A program made the translations under genes and the position numbers. The notes under the pieces were generated by a model. The model saw only the letters and a list, made by a program, of their open reading frames with translations. It was not told where the DNA came from and did no database searches. From positions 1-64,000 of the forward strand of contig JNDT01001773.1 of assembly GCA_000697055.1 (NCBI GenBank): a stretch of DNA of 64,000 bases, in the 5' to 3' direction. Source of the stretch: Saksenaea vasiformis B4078 (lineage: Eukaryota; Mucoromycota; Mucoromycetes; Mucorales; Saksenaeaceae). Below are positions 32,908-45,404 of the stretch, piece after piece (positions within the stretch are counted from its first letter, which is position 1; every line of letters starts with the position of its first letter).

Positions 32908-34619
32908 TTATAGGAAAGAAAGAAGACAATGACTGAATAGGCTTCTATTGCGCGATTGAAGTAGTTGTATTGAACCCTACATCAAAGGTATACCCCTCGC
33001 CTGCGTGCTTTTGCCCCGTAGCTGTACGGTTTGCCTCTTTCCTTACTTGTATTTCTCAGTAGAAAGTCTAGTAAAGATGCGCAGATTTGCATCTTTGTTT
33101 CAGTGACAACAAAATGCAAAAAGCAACCAGCTTTAAATCTGCGATCATTCTCTGCGAGCACAGGATGAAAATTCCTGTCAGCATCGGTTCGATGAGTGAC
33201 TGCACACGTACACGGAGAAAAGCATACAAAAAAAAAAAGCTTTTATGTCTCGCGCATAGAACTGAGAAACCCCTTTTTCCCCGCTCAATCAAAATAACCA
33301 CATTCCAAACCTGCCAAATCTCTGGCACCCAAAGTTTGCTTTTCTGATCTACTTGACAAACAAACTCGCATACTTTGAATTATTCTGTAAGCAAGAAGTT
33401 TGGACTTAATCGTACCTTTATAATCATGTAGTCCCACTGTAGCGATCTGCAATGGTACATTTAAATAATATATGCAAGCAGGCTCTTTTTTGTTTTTACT
33501 CAAACTTTTATTAATAGCTCGAAACTTAAGGACACCTAGTCAATGGTTCGGCGTCTTCTTCCCAAAAATTGAGAACATTGTGAGCCCAAATAACAATGGT
33601 ATAAGAGAATTAGATAGAGAAATAAGGCTATGCCAATACCTTGATCGTACAAGAGTTCGTGATGGGACAATCGTAGCTGCCACATTTGTATACCTAGTAG
33701 CTTTTTCCGATGTTACGCTAGTATTTCGATCAAGTCACATAAAATTTCAAAATGTTACGGTTAATGGATCCGACAGGGCAGTGTACATCATGAAACCTAA
33801 CAAATTCTTTGCGTCTGGCTCACGTTGCATTCTTCTGATGTCCTGATATCATATGTAATATCCATAGGTAAGGAATGTTTGTATGGCTTTTTCGTACCCT
33901 ACTGGCAGGGTCTGATTAATCCTTGACTTTGGAAACATAAAAGACAAGAAGGGCTCGCTGTAGGCCAAAATGGTCGCAAAAAGCCGCATTGATTAATGTA
34001 TGCGACTTGTGGTCCACAGTTTCTGTGTGACGACTTTGGCCTACAGTGAATCCAGCAGACTTGTCTGTACGGTTAACCATGTCACTACAATTTTCTGGAA
34101 AACTCGATGTCTGCAGTTACAACCGTTAATAACCTTCTCGGCAACTTTCTAGTCGTTTTTTTTTATCACTACTAGACAGCTTTTTGATATATGAAATCTT
34201 CCAAATTATTGGCGAGAAATCATACACAAAGAAGGAGCTGTTTAGAGGTCTCCGAGTACCCTTCCATGCGTTTTACCTATAGCAAGCGCAAAGGAATCAC
34301 TGGCAGCACCAAATGCATTTTTAGCGTCATTTTTCCCAGTCTCTCTTGGTGTAGTTTATTGTCGGAATTATCATTGCGACATAATGTTCTATATCTGTAT
34401 CAATTAGAGAGAACACTGAAGCAACATAAATGACACTTTCATGGTTGGATTACCTCCTAGTTTTCTGCAATATTAGTGGCCTTTAGCAGGTTGCTTACAA
34501 TGTCTTTAAATTTATCTAGACATATATACCGTGCTTTATGACAAATTAAAGCTACGAGTTTTCTACGTGGGGTGACAATTTTAAGGTACTGTTGAACATA
34601 CACTGTGAGGAAGGCGTTT
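32908..34619. other. Intergenic, no supported gene; contains an imperfect hairpin
   Basis: Several short frames occur (33087-33347, 33472-33846, 34191-34433) with no domains. The inverted repeat 33958-33978 / 34026-34046 is listed separately. No RNA gene was recognised. Confidence 0.35.
33958..34046. repeat. Inverted repeat, 21-bp arms with 3 mismatches
   Basis: CTGTAGGCCAAA at 33958-33969 is exactly complementary to TTTGGCCTACAG at 34035-34046. The pairing extends inward to 33978/34026 with three mismatches. The loop is 47 nt. Confidence 0.65.
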
Positions 34620-34756
34620 CCGACAATTCACTTGTTTGTGCCATTTTCAGGTAGATAATCGTTCCAGTGTAGCACATTACTGCCAAGTATGTCTTGAAGC
34701 TGATACAATGATTCCAACTATTTACCTGAAAATGACAAAAACAGGTGAATTGTCGG
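34620..34756. mobile_element. MITE-like element with 37-bp terminal inverted repeats
   Basis: CCGACAATTCAC... at 34620-34656 pairs with its reverse complement at 34720-34756 with about four mismatches in 37 bases, leaving a 63-nt non-coding interior. Size and structure fit a miniature inverted-repeat element. No target-site duplication was evident, so the class is unassigned. Confidence 0.5.
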
Positions 34757-34825
34757 TACCTTTTCCCCATAGTGATAGAGAGAACATCAGTGCATAAGAA
34801 ATCAAATTGGTGTGTATGCTGGATA

Positions 34826-35477
34826 TACTGAGGTGTTTATTGAATGAATTTTTACACTACTCTACGTGAATTTTGCGCCCGTCAGGAACCAGGTCCGCGC
34901 TAAGTAAGGGATGAAGTATGCGGTTACCACTACATAAATTGGCGATAAAATAATACTCTACTTACATCAACTTGGTTCCCGATGAAGGATGTAAGAATGA
35001 GCGACACCTGTGCATACAGATGGGTATCGTTTCATTTACCGAATGTGACAAGAAGGAACTCACTTAGCCAAGACTGGTTCGAACAGAGGTCTTGTAGGCT
35101 CAAATATGAACATGGAGAATGAATGATCATGTATATGTTTCGAAGAATTGACATCCTTACCGGGATGTTTTTGTAAAGAACAGAGCCAAAGAAGAAAAAG
35201 CAAATTCATGTGTTCCTTTAAAGTACGGATCATTTTGGGAGGAACCTGTTCTTATCGTTAGACATTTTTACTGCTTGCGATGGGATCCTGGGAATCCATC
35301 ACTGAAGCCCCTCAATGCTAGAGTCTGGTTATCCAGGCGCGAGCTATTCCTTGGATTAACGCAAAATAAACCACTTCTTACTGCAAAGACGTATCACTCT
35401 CAAGTGTGAAAGTTATTTGTCTTGAATGCCTCATAGTACTTATCTGACGCAAACGTTGATCCCAAATTCAGTAAAAC
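34826..35477 (+). repeat. Dispersed repeat family, copy C (internally deleted)
   Basis: It starts GTTTATTGAATGAATTTTTACAC and ends near CCCAAATTCAG. Compared with copy A it lacks about 230 bases after CATCAACTTGGT. Its second half is nearly identical to A, which implies recent spread or conversion. Confidence 0.7.
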
Positions 35478-38400
35478 CCACAGAAAATGGAGATGCAGAG
35501 CGAAGTCTGATTTGGCCTCAAAATTGCAATATAGCCTGAAATTCGGAGAACTAGATGTATCTTTCTTCCAAGATGTTACTTTCAAGTCGTGGAAAATGTT
35601 AAAGAGGAACAATAGAACTTCTAATCCAGCTGCGATCTTTTCCGTGAGAAAGCCAGTGAATAGCATGTGTAGGAAAGACGATACAATAAGTGAGTTAAAG
35701 TTACACTGCGCATTTAAAGTTGGTTAGCACTAATGAACTGCAGTGCAATAAACAATCTATATCCCCGCCAGAAGCACGTAACGTACTAGCATATAACAAT
35801 CATGCATCTCGGGACGAATATCCAACTCCGCCTACAGAAGCTAGCAACCACGAGCACATCTACACATCAGTGTTCACATACTCGGACGAGTTCAGGTTAC
35901 TATATGTAACAGGAACGTCTTCTACGTTTCCGTTGAGGATCTCGACTACATGTAGAATTATGCTGAACTGCCATCATACAGTGCATTGTGTGTAGAAACT
36001 CAATGGATTCATTCAAACGTGAGAAAAAGGGTGATGGTTGACGATAATAGGTACGAATTCGCAAGAAAAAAGGATATGGACCTTGTAGTTCTAGTGATAG
36101 CAAACTTTGTCGTCTTCTTTCCATCTCTTTTTCCTACCTTTTGCTTTAATTCTTTGCCACGGTTTAAAATGGTGCTTCTATACTAGCGTTGATGCGAGGG
36201 GACTGTCCTGTAGTGCAATCGAAGTTTTTTCTCGAAACATCTAGTTTGTCCTTCTTGATCGCTTACCACTAAAATTTATTATCTTTGTATTAGTGCATTA
36301 GTTAGTGCGCAAGATACATAGATGGCACGAATCTAATATTTTATATACCCATAGACTATGGATGACTATCCTCCTGCAATTTTTTTTTACAATTCTCTGT
36401 TAGATGAGTAGAATCGATAGGTGAAATATACTTCAAAAAAACATACTACAGAACCTTTGCAGATTATTACCAGCGACAACAAACGTTACAGTTAGTATAG
36501 ATCGCATTCTATAGTTGGTGGTTGGATCCATGATGAAAGTTAGTAATTAGATGTGGAATTGGGCTCGTCGCGATCATCCAATGCAATAGATATTTCAGTG
36601 TGGTCTGCAGCAGACTAGTACTGGTTGCTACGATACAATAGAATAGATGGATAGCGCAGATGATGGCATATTGACCCCAACAGCGAATTTTCTTCTACCT
36701 CCGGCCGTTATAGCGCCCTTGGTATTTGAGATGGCAGTAACGCCACATCGTCACTGCGAGATGATTTGCTCAAGTAATACTTTATGTATTGATGCTAGGA
36801 ACGTCCTATTTTTGGATCTGAAGCTGGTTGCTATTTTTAGATGAAATATAACGTTTATTGAATAGTGCATACACACTAGAACTTCAAAATACCAGTTAAT
36901 GCCTGTTTGATTACGCCAGTGGCTCCGCTTACATAATTTCTGTAGGAAATGTAAAATTAATGATTGCGTGTTGCTCTACCAGAAGTAGCTTTGAGAAGTA
37001 TATCTTCTCCACCTGAAGGAATGATGATCGTAAGCTTCCGGTCGTAGCATCGTGAAGATCTCTACCTCTGATGTACGATGGCTCTTGTACATGCTGGCTC
37101 TTGTACATGCTGGCTCTTGCTCTTGTGTAACTTTTAGAAACCATGGATGAACGGAAGACGCGTCGAGGCAGGAACGAAGAGTAGATTGAAACAGAAGGAT
37201 TGGGGCGTGAGACATCTGCACTTTTCGATTAGGCTCGGTACAGTGACAGCACACTTTATATATTCTAAAAAAGAGAGATATGGATGGGATGATGGAGAAT
37301 CTGTCCCTTTGATACCTGCGAAGGGGAAGGAAGCGTTAGTTGGATGATAAAGTTACGATTTAGAGAACAGCTTTGTTGGATACAAAGCTATGCCCATTTG
37401 TTGCAGAGTAGTACACTAAGATACAGCACAAACGCCAAGTAGAAAGATCCCCTTAAGATCATGAACATCACGGCGAGCAACTCTGTCTCAGCGCAGCGAA
37501 GGTCACAATCATTTTTTGTTCCGATATTGCGCACTATTAAATTATTGTTACTGCCATGGCCTGAAGATGTTATTGAGGATGAATGTATATCCATCATCGA
37601 CAACAAGGTAGTAACTACATTTCAAGAGTCTGCTTAGTGAAGGGCAGGCGATTGGACATACTTCGTGTCTCTCGCATCGAACGACAAATAGTGAATAAGA
37701 TGCCTGTATCAATCGGCGTTATATCTACGCGGTGTCCAATAGGAGGACATCTGTTTCCTAGTTGTTTGATATGAGTCATGTTCATCTTGAGTGGCATGTA
37801 GATGTTAGATATTCAAAGTAGAAAGTTGTCTAGACGTGCTTTTTTTGGGTATTGCGCACTGCTTATAGTCAAAAGCTTACACAAAGATGAGCAAACAGGC
37901 TTTACAGTCTCTTAGAGCTACTTATCAGACTGGCATGTATATTAGTATTTTAAAATTCGCTGCATAATCTCAACCTACGACTGGTGAGGAATCCTATAAT
38001 TATTGACAATTCTCACTGTCTACAAAAAGCACTTCTGTAATGCACGTCGAACAGTCTGTAGATCGCAACCTCCAGAAGACACGCAAGAACATCTTCATTC
38101 GTCCGCTTGGCAGCCAAAAGCACATGGTAGAGAACCTGTTGAAGATCCAACTGTCCAGCCGTTACTAGCAGTGACGTAGTCCTTGAGTTCGAGTAAGTCA
38201 ATGCGATTGTAACAACTTATCGCCGATCTTCCGAATAGAAAACGCGTACCCATGTTCAAATTGTTCAAATTGTGTGGAAAGAGAAAATGGAGAAGAATAT
38301 AAAATGATTCTCATATCTATATATACCTGTCCAAGATTTCTTCGTGGTGTTAGATTACAAACAGTAGCTTGTGATAAGGGATAAAGTTACTGTCCTACGT

Positions 38401-38772
38401 TAGTCATTGGTGCCACCAGAGCTGAGGTTGTTTTAATCAACAGACGCAAGATAATTTTCTCCACAAGCTATGTGAAACAGTCCGAGTATTATTCTTCCAG
38501 TCAATTGCCTATAAGTAGATTACAGCCGCTTTTCGCATTTGTACCATGTCACATTCGTATTAGCTGGTTCACAAAATAATTCGTGTGCATAACCGTGCAA
38601 TCACCTTCAAGGGTTCCAAATGATCAAATTTTTTTTGAAACATACATGGAAGTAGACACGATAACAAACACGGGTCCATCTTCTGTTTAAACGCTACGCG
38701 GAGATCGTGTATAGTGAATGGTTGTATTCATGAGAAGAGAAAAAAAACAGAAATAAGTTATATAAAAAGATA
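35478..38772. other. 3.3 kb without a supported gene
   Basis: Short frames at 35720-35995, 36647-36844, 37147-37347, 37388-37597 (a small hydrophobic peptide) and 38013-38201 show no domain, and each has a weak or absent ATG context. A 16-bp repeat (TGGCTCTTGTACATGC) occurs about 2.5 times at 37079-37120. Nothing else was recognised. Confidence 0.35.
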
Positions 38773-39949
38773 TTATTGTTGCTTCTGTGTCATGTACATG
38801 GAGCTCACACGTTTGACCCGATCCGGTTCATCTGCCATTTGCGACTTATCGTGTTCCGAGGGCGCTGTTGCGTAATCCACACAGTGTTTTGGGAAGACAC
38901 CCTTGGCATTTCCGCGCGAAAGGTTAATGCCCTGGCACCATCCATCGTCATACTCGACTAGAACCTCGACGCGATCGCCAATTTGGATGTCAATTTCGTC
39001 GCTCAGCGTTGGTGTGTAGGTAGAGATGACAGTAAACACGCCAATGGAGTCATTTTGGGGCGTTGGAGACGGTGATACAGAAAGCGTTGTTGCCGTTGCT
39101 GCTGCTGTTGCCGTTGCTGCCGTGGACATCTGAGGGTACGGGGGAGGAGGAGGACTGGTGGCGGTCGTGATCGGCGGAAGTTGGATCTGCGGGGTCTGTA
39201 CAGTGTTCATGCTAGCATAGGCAGCGTGCGGTGGGAAGTTATTGTCGATTGCGGGCGGAGGGTCATGGCTGCCGAAGCCCATGGTGAACGGATCAGGCTT
39301 GGTCATACGTCGGTTGGACTTCTTTTTGCGACGTACCATGACAAAGGCGACTAAACCACCGATAACAATAAGAACTGCGGCAACAATGCCACCAATCGCA
39401 CCGCCAGATGGTCCAGCGGGTGCAGCAGCTCCTCGATCAGCCGCAGATCCGATAAATCCATTACTACTCGTAGGTGCTGGTGTAGTATTTATAAGATCAG
39501 CAGAAGAGGAAGGGGGAACTGGCCAGGGGATAGTTGGATTGTTGGTGGTAGTGGTGGTGGCAGGCGAACGAACATCAGAAGAGGCTGAGGCAGAAGAGGA
39601 AGTTGGACGTGGTTTTTGAGGTTTCTTGGTAGTATGTGTGACGGAAGTTGTTGATACATTGGGTGATTTCGGATGTGGCTCTTTTGACTTTGGAGGATTG
39701 ACAGAGTGCGTCGGTTTAGGGTTGTGTGTTGTCGATGGTTCCTTGCGTGTCGGGGATTCTTTGGTCGTTGTCGGTTTGGGACCTATTCCATGTGAGAAAT
39801 AGTTTCTAAAGATATATAGTGTTACCATCCGTTTTCTGAGTTGGATCGAGAGGTTCAGCTCGTGGTCGAATGGGCTGGGCTTGAGTGAATTCCATGACAG
39901 AGACAATGGAGACCAAGATGGCGGCAACGACTGGTGACTGGGACATCAT
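38773..39949 (-). CDS. Single-pass membrane protein with Ser/Thr/Pro-rich ectodomain and cytoplasmic SH3 domain
   Basis: 377 residues, exons 39949-39826 and 39782-38773 (43-nt intron). MMSQSPVVAAILVSIVSVM is a signal peptide. A long Ser/Thr/Pro/Lys-rich stretch with TTHNPKPTH-type runs looks like an O-glycosylated ectodomain. IGGIVAAVLIVIGGLVAFVMV is the membrane span, followed by the stop-transfer RRKKKSNRR. The tail has Pro stretches (PPPPPYP) and a C-terminal SH3 domain with VISTYTP..., DEIDIQIGDRVEVL..YDDGWCQG and GVFPKHCVDY. The layout (signal, mucin-like stalk, TM, SH3) resembles yeast Fus1-type and other cell-surface scaffolds that gather signalling or actin proteins at the cell cortex. 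The exact role is not known. Confidence 0.82.
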
Positions 39950-42141
39950 CTTGTGAACAAAAAGGAACGAGAAGGGTCAGCTATGTTGAACTGCTGTATT
40001 CTATATTTTAGGAGAGAACAAAGAGAAGGAACGTGTCAGGGTTTATAAGGAGCAGAAAGGCATAAATAACAAAAACAAAAAAAGAAGAGAAGAGAAAAAA
40101 ATTATATATCGAAGGAGTTTAACTTTTTCGGTCTCTATGTTGCACAAAAACTCCTTTTTAATTGATCTTTTCAGTTGAGATGAAGGGGCGTGTCGGAACA
40201 TCTTGGGATTACTACTGTGTAACGCTATGAAGGTTAAATTCCACTCGTTGCCACCATCGATCTATCAACAAATGTTACTACATTTTCAAATGTTTTCCAA
40301 TGCCAGGTTCCTTGTACCTATTGAAATGATAGAGGGCATTTCTCGTGATGTGTACTAGCTATTGATAATAGGGCTGACCCGAGGATGATTAAATATTCCC
40401 GCAGAGGTGACAACATATCCCGATGCATGCCAAATCTCCACGAATAGAGATAGATTATCATTGATCCTTAACTGCCCTTTGCACCTTAATCTACTTACCT
40501 ATAAAAACGAACTCGAAATCTCGAAAGACCGTGATCCGCTAACTCGTTCCTGTTTGAGTCACTAACTTTTTATTACTATTAGTAATCCACAGGAATACAT
40601 TTATGTATCTCTTCCTGATTTCAGATCCGATTGTTGCCAAAGTGACCCAAAGTCATTTACGCGATAGGATTCATGAAGATTACCAGGTTCATCAAAAATC
40701 CAGATGTCTGCGTGGCAGCCGTTTCCAGTGTTTGTATTCATAGCAACCAATAACTAAAGAATGAATGATGATAATAATATGGGAAGGGACCCATGTGGAA
40801 GTGCATATATGTTCACCTTGGTTCTGTGATTCATATTTCTGTTATCACTGGAATGTATGCTCCCAGAGGTACCGGTAATCTTTAATGAGTTCCGGGAATA
40901 TAAAGTTCTTGAAATGGGTTTGACATGGGTGCAATCTAGGTATGTCAACTGTTGAGTAGCAATCGAAAATGGTAACAGGGAGGTGAAATTAACAGAAGTG
41001 CTTGATCTTACATGATAAGTCCGACAAGTATCTGAACCAATTTAGGCGCCATGCATGGTCTCGTTAGATCTTTTTTTTTTTCCCCGGGAATTGCTACAGA
41101 CACTCCAACGGGATACTCCAGTTCCCTCAAAATCGGAAGTTGCTCCAGATAAATGACTCCTTCCATTCTGAGGATTGATGCAATATAACGTTGTTCGCGT
41201 TACTGGCAATGCCGCGAATGGTGGAGGCTGTCATCTGGAGGGAATCAAAGGATGGAGTGTTCCGAAAACGTGAGACACCTTGAGTGACGGAGTATGCAAA
41301 CTAGTAAAGATGCCCAAGTGGTATCGCTTTCAGGATAGTGAAATATCTTCCAGTGACCAATTAGTCCCGACAACCAGATTAAGTGATAGAAATATTACGA
41401 GAACCTGAGCGATTTTGCATGGAACCAGTCCGATGGGTCTCCAGCCGTGAGAACGCCTCTCAACTTACTTTTCCCCGAAAGTTATCTTTGCTCACTCCAT
41501 TGCGCACGTATATCCTCTACTTTTGCTTCGATCAAATGTCGATGGTACCAACGCTAAAAGATATCAGCATTCACTGAGCCGATCCAGCTCAACTTCGAGT
41601 TTAAGAACAAACAATAGCATGCTAGAACCTTGTCGTTTCATTTGATACCTGCATTGGAGAAGCTTTGAAACTACGGCGACAGCGTCTAATGGGTTTCATT
41701 TGTTTATGCAGCAGTCAAAGGATTGATGGATTATGCAAAGAGGGAGTGAGTGATCATAACAATATGCCGTAAAGCCTGCACAAGCAAGTAACAATAACGC
41801 TAGAAGCAGCGCTAATGGATCTCCTAACAAAACGTCTTCTCGCCATCCCCCCAGAATAAGCAGGTTCTCTATTTTAAACACTATTTGAATCCAAGTTAAA
41901 ACATCCCGGCATCATGAAACTGCAACGGAATAACTGAGCACAAGAGGGCATATGAATTGATGGTGTCTAAGCGAACACAGGTTGATCTACCGGAAACTAC
42001 AGACAAACGAAAATAGGCCAGAAAGAACGAATACATCCTTTTCGTGTTGAATCGTAGAAAGCATTAGTGCTACAAGATAATGAAACAGAAAAAAAAGGGT
42101 TCACATTTGCATCCTATGTACACATTCCCGGAAATAAAGTT
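39950..42141. other. Intergenic, no supported gene
   Basis: 39950-40150 is an A-rich leader of the SH3 protein gene. Minus-strand phrases near 40740-40950 (HMGPFPYYY) recall the fragments near 26800. Short frames at 41383-41577 and 41696-41881 have no domains. Confidence 0.35.
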
Positions 42142-43386
42142 TTACAGCAGATACATAGCTCCATCTTGAAAGTGGATTTCCTCCCAACCTTTTTCTCGCC
42201 GTTCCTGTAACCATGTTCGGATAATCATAGGTTTGAAAAGCGAGTTGATGCCGCTTCCAGTGATGTCAAGCCATCGTAGGTGTTCGCACCGATGAACAAA
42301 TGTCCCAATACCTTGCTCGTTTGCTCGGCTAAGAAATGCTACTGAGAGGTACACTAGCCGAGGAAGTCGTTCTGCAGCAAAGCCCATAAATCGATTGGTG
42401 ATTTGCCAACAGCGTGTTAGATGTAGCAGACGCAGGTTCGGGCAATGCTCTGCAATGCTCACAAGAGCGTCGTCTGTGATATCGTACAAAGAATTGAGCC
42501 GAAGGTGGGTTAGAGACCCCATGGAGGAGCTCATTGTGAAGTCCAACGTTTGATCGCATATATTCCGACAGAACGAAAGATCAAGATGCCGCAGTTCGCT
42601 TTTTCCATGTTTACAATTGTCATTCTTAATAAGACTAACCAACGCAGCGGCGTCTACATTACGCACCAATGCTATCCACAAACCCTTGATTTTGGCCTTG
42701 CTAGCCAAAGGTAAACACGTATTTTGCACCTGCTCACAGCCTGATATATCCATATATGCAAGTCGTGTACAATTCTTCACAACTGTGCTCATCTCCGTGT
42801 CTGTCACTCGAGTCAGCCACTCTGCTTCTTTCTCTGTTGTATCCAGCTCAGCATAGTTTTCGTTTCGTGGTCGACTTGTCCAAGCCGGTTCGTCAAACGA
42901 TTCCAGCCCCGTGCGATTCATATCAACACGATCAATACGAACATAGCCTCGCGTTGATTCATCTTCTGTATGTTCTGTTGTTGACTGGGTAAGTGCACTC
43001 GTTAATCTCGACGGTATTAAACGTGGCGATTTGCGTAGAACGAGCGATTCCACATGCGCACCCAGCGATGGATTATTTTCAATGCTGCGAACAAGGCAAC
43101 GCCAATGATGTAGGGTGCAAATATACAAATGACGATATAACACGGGTGTAACTACATGATGCCACATGCTGCAAACTAGCGCGAGCGTTGGAAGGCAAGA
43201 TCGAGGAGTATACTCAACGATTAGCTTGACTAATTCTGGTGGAAGGAAACGGATGTCCGTGATGGTACGAGACGATGATGCTGGAGATGAATCGGCGATC
43301 CAGTAGAAGCGCATGTTGGATAAAAAAGATAGTATCCCATGGTCTCTGCCTTCTTCATACAGCATTGGCCGGAAAATTGCTTGCAT
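42142..43386 (-). CDS. F-box and leucine-rich repeat protein
   Basis: 414 residues, single exon, ATG at 43386. The F-box lies at about residues 47-90: FLPPELVKLIVEYTP, then LALVCSMWHHVVTPVLYRHLY. From about 210 on, cysteine-type LRRs recur: LAYMDISGCEQV, LRHLDLSFCRNICDQTL, LTHLRLNSLYDITDDAL, LRLLHLTRCWQITNRFM, LVYLSVAFLSRANEQGI and LRWLDITGSGIN. This is the Grr1/Fbxl class of SCF substrate receptors, where the LRR solenoid binds the target and the F-box binds Skp1. About six repeats are visible, fewer than in Grr1. The target is unknown. Confidence 0.88.
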   Translation of the reverse strand: MQAIFRPMLYEEGRDHGILSFLSNMRFYWIADSSPASSSRTITDIRFLPPELVKLIVEYTPRSCLPTLALVCSMWHHVVTPVLYRHLYICTLHHWRCLVRSIENNPSLGAHVESLVLRKSPRLIPSRLTSALTQSTTEHTEDESTRGYVRIDRVDMNRTGLESFDEPAWTSRPRNENYAELDTTEKEAEWLTRVTDTEMSTVVKNCTRLAYMDISGCEQVQNTCLPLASKAKIKGLWIALVRNVDAAALVSLIKNDNCKHGKSELRHLDLSFCRNICDQTLDFTMSSSMGSLTHLRLNSLYDITDDALVSIAEHCPNLRLLHLTRCWQITNRFMGFAAERLPRLVYLSVAFLSRANEQGIGTFVHRCEHLRWLDITGSGINSLFKPMIIRTWLQERREKGWEEIHFQDGAMYLL

Positions 43387-44626
43387 GAAACATTCGATTT
43401 ACTTGGTTTTTGCTTATCCCCTTTTGTCCATTACAAATGATTTTACGTTGACTCCGAATGAACTTTATGTTAGATAGTTAGTCTACATTACGCTGATTCA
43501 ACGCTAACATTTACGTACTATTTCTTACACGTTGAGTTGTTGTCAGATGTAGGGTTTCGTTATCTGACACAAAGAATGTTTCAGATGACCGGTGTGATAT
43601 GTATTTAAGGGGGAAAACTGATCTTCAGTTCCGTTCCCATTGACTTATATTCCCGGCAGGGGTATCAATTCATCACAGATACGGAATTGTTCGTCATTAC
43701 GATGAATCAGTTAAAAAAAGTGTTGCAACACTGCATATCCATATTCTGCAATAGATCGCTAGATCCTTACTTCCAGTATATGCAGACAATCAAAAACCGC
43801 ACGGTACGGTGAATGACAGCTCAGCAGTTGTATCCATCATGGATTTGATGCGGCGTGACTATCCGTACAAAAGCGGAGTATCGTTCGTGGCTCAGTAAAA
43901 TGCCATTCAAGTGTTATTCCATTTCTGCTGTTCGAATAAATTCCCACTGACGGGGGCAAAATTCATGTAAGCGAAATATGATTGTTTGCCATAAGTGGTA
44001 TATCAAGGACACGTATTCATTTTCTTTTCAGCACAAAATTTGTTTCTTGGACAGGTAAATGGATGTCGCCATTGTCGTTTGATTGGAACGTCTAGTGTGA
44101 CATAAAATTTAGATTTCGCCCAGGGTTTAGCATGCATTTGACGCGAGTCAATTCCAATGAGACCTAGCAACATGTAACTAGCGCTTCTAGGAAACGTACA
44201 CATCTGCTTCACATATGCGCTCTTACTATCAAGATTGACTTACAAAACGAGAAACATACTGGGATAGGTGTAACAAATCGTTCGAACTCGACCTACAACC
44301 ATTTACAGCTTTTCAGAACAGTTACGGTTGATGTAAACGCATACAATCAGATAGTCAACGTTATTGTATAGTTAGTGATTCAGCGGACAACTTCCAATTC
44401 GATCTCGCACGCCTTTCGTGGGCCGAGTTATCTATTGACCGTCGAACAAACATCTGTTGAAGTGTGCTTAGGTAACTACGGAGTGTCTTTCTAATCCCAC
44501 AGTTCTTCGTCGTATTTTCGGGTCTCTTCGCTACCGCTTCTCGGTAACCACAATAATTTATCGCAACGGACTCGAGTTGCGTATCGCTTGAATCCCAAAA
44601 ACCGCGGTCGAACGCATTCTAGCGAG
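43387..44626. other. Intergenic, no supported gene
   Basis: The upstream flank of the F-box/LRR gene. Only short frames without domains were found. Confidence 0.4.
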
Positions 44627-44878
44627 ATGTGGATTCCTTTTCTTTTTTTTAAAAAATGCTACAAGCATACAGAGCATCTAAAACAGAAATATATGGAACT
44701 TCTATCAGAACGTATTGAAGAAACTATCATACCAGAAAAAAAAAACGATCCTTCTAGGAAAAATCTTCTAGAGCAGAACTTGTTGAGCGGGAAAGTGCGT
44801 CGAGGCCAAAGTCTGCCGTCAACAGAGAGTATTACAAGAGACTTGGTGGATGGTACCAGCTTCAAATCACATATGTGA
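44627..44878 (+). CDS. Small charged helical protein, hypothetical
   Basis: 83 codons from ATG at 44627. After MWIPFLFFKKCYK the sequence is rich in Glu/Lys and predicted helical (YMELLSERIEETIIP), then basic and Ser-rich to the stop at 44878. No family was recognised. There is no intron and no clear TATA. It could be a remnant or a chance ORF. Confidence 0.3.
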   Translation: MWIPFLFFKKCYKHTEHLKQKYMELLSERIEETIIPEKKNDPSRKNLLEQNLLSGKVRRGQSLPSTESITRDLVDGTSFKSHM

Positions 44879-45404
44879 AAGTCAGGCATAATCCATGGTC
44901 TACGCCTTAAATGCGAACGTGAGTTAGTATTCTACAGTCTGTAGAGAACGTACGGTAATGGTGGAATCAAATTTCATACAGTAGAAGTCAACAACCAAAG
45001 TAACCATTAGGAAAAACAAAGACAGAACCAGATCCAAGGTGTGATTATTGTTACAAATCTCCGGAGGAAAATTCCCTAGGAGTACTACATTACCGACGCC
45101 TGATAACATAAAGTGACCCTCGACGGGAGGTGGAAATTGCGTATCTTTGTGCGCAGAAAACTATACGGACAAGTTGCGGAAGAAATGTCAAAAATGACAA
45201 AAAAGTTCAGATCTCACAAAGGATGTAGAAGAAATGGACGCTTGCACCATATTTGAAATGTCTGGATGTCCTTTAATGAGGCGCATCTTCGGCTATGTAT
45301 TGTTTATAAGGTGGGGTGTTACATTTTATTCTTCAATTTAGGCTCTGATGATTACATGCAGAAAAATATATGCTTTACTACGGTAACGGTTGATCTTACT
45401 CTGC

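Noticed and set aside
35720..35995. 91-codon plus-strand frame with coding-like composition
   Set aside because: It opens with TTG, has no ATG near the start, no splice-joined neighbour and no domain.
37388..37597. Small hydrophobic minus-strand ORF
   Set aside because: Only 69 codons, no promoter signal and no family; a chance AT-rich ORF is as likely.
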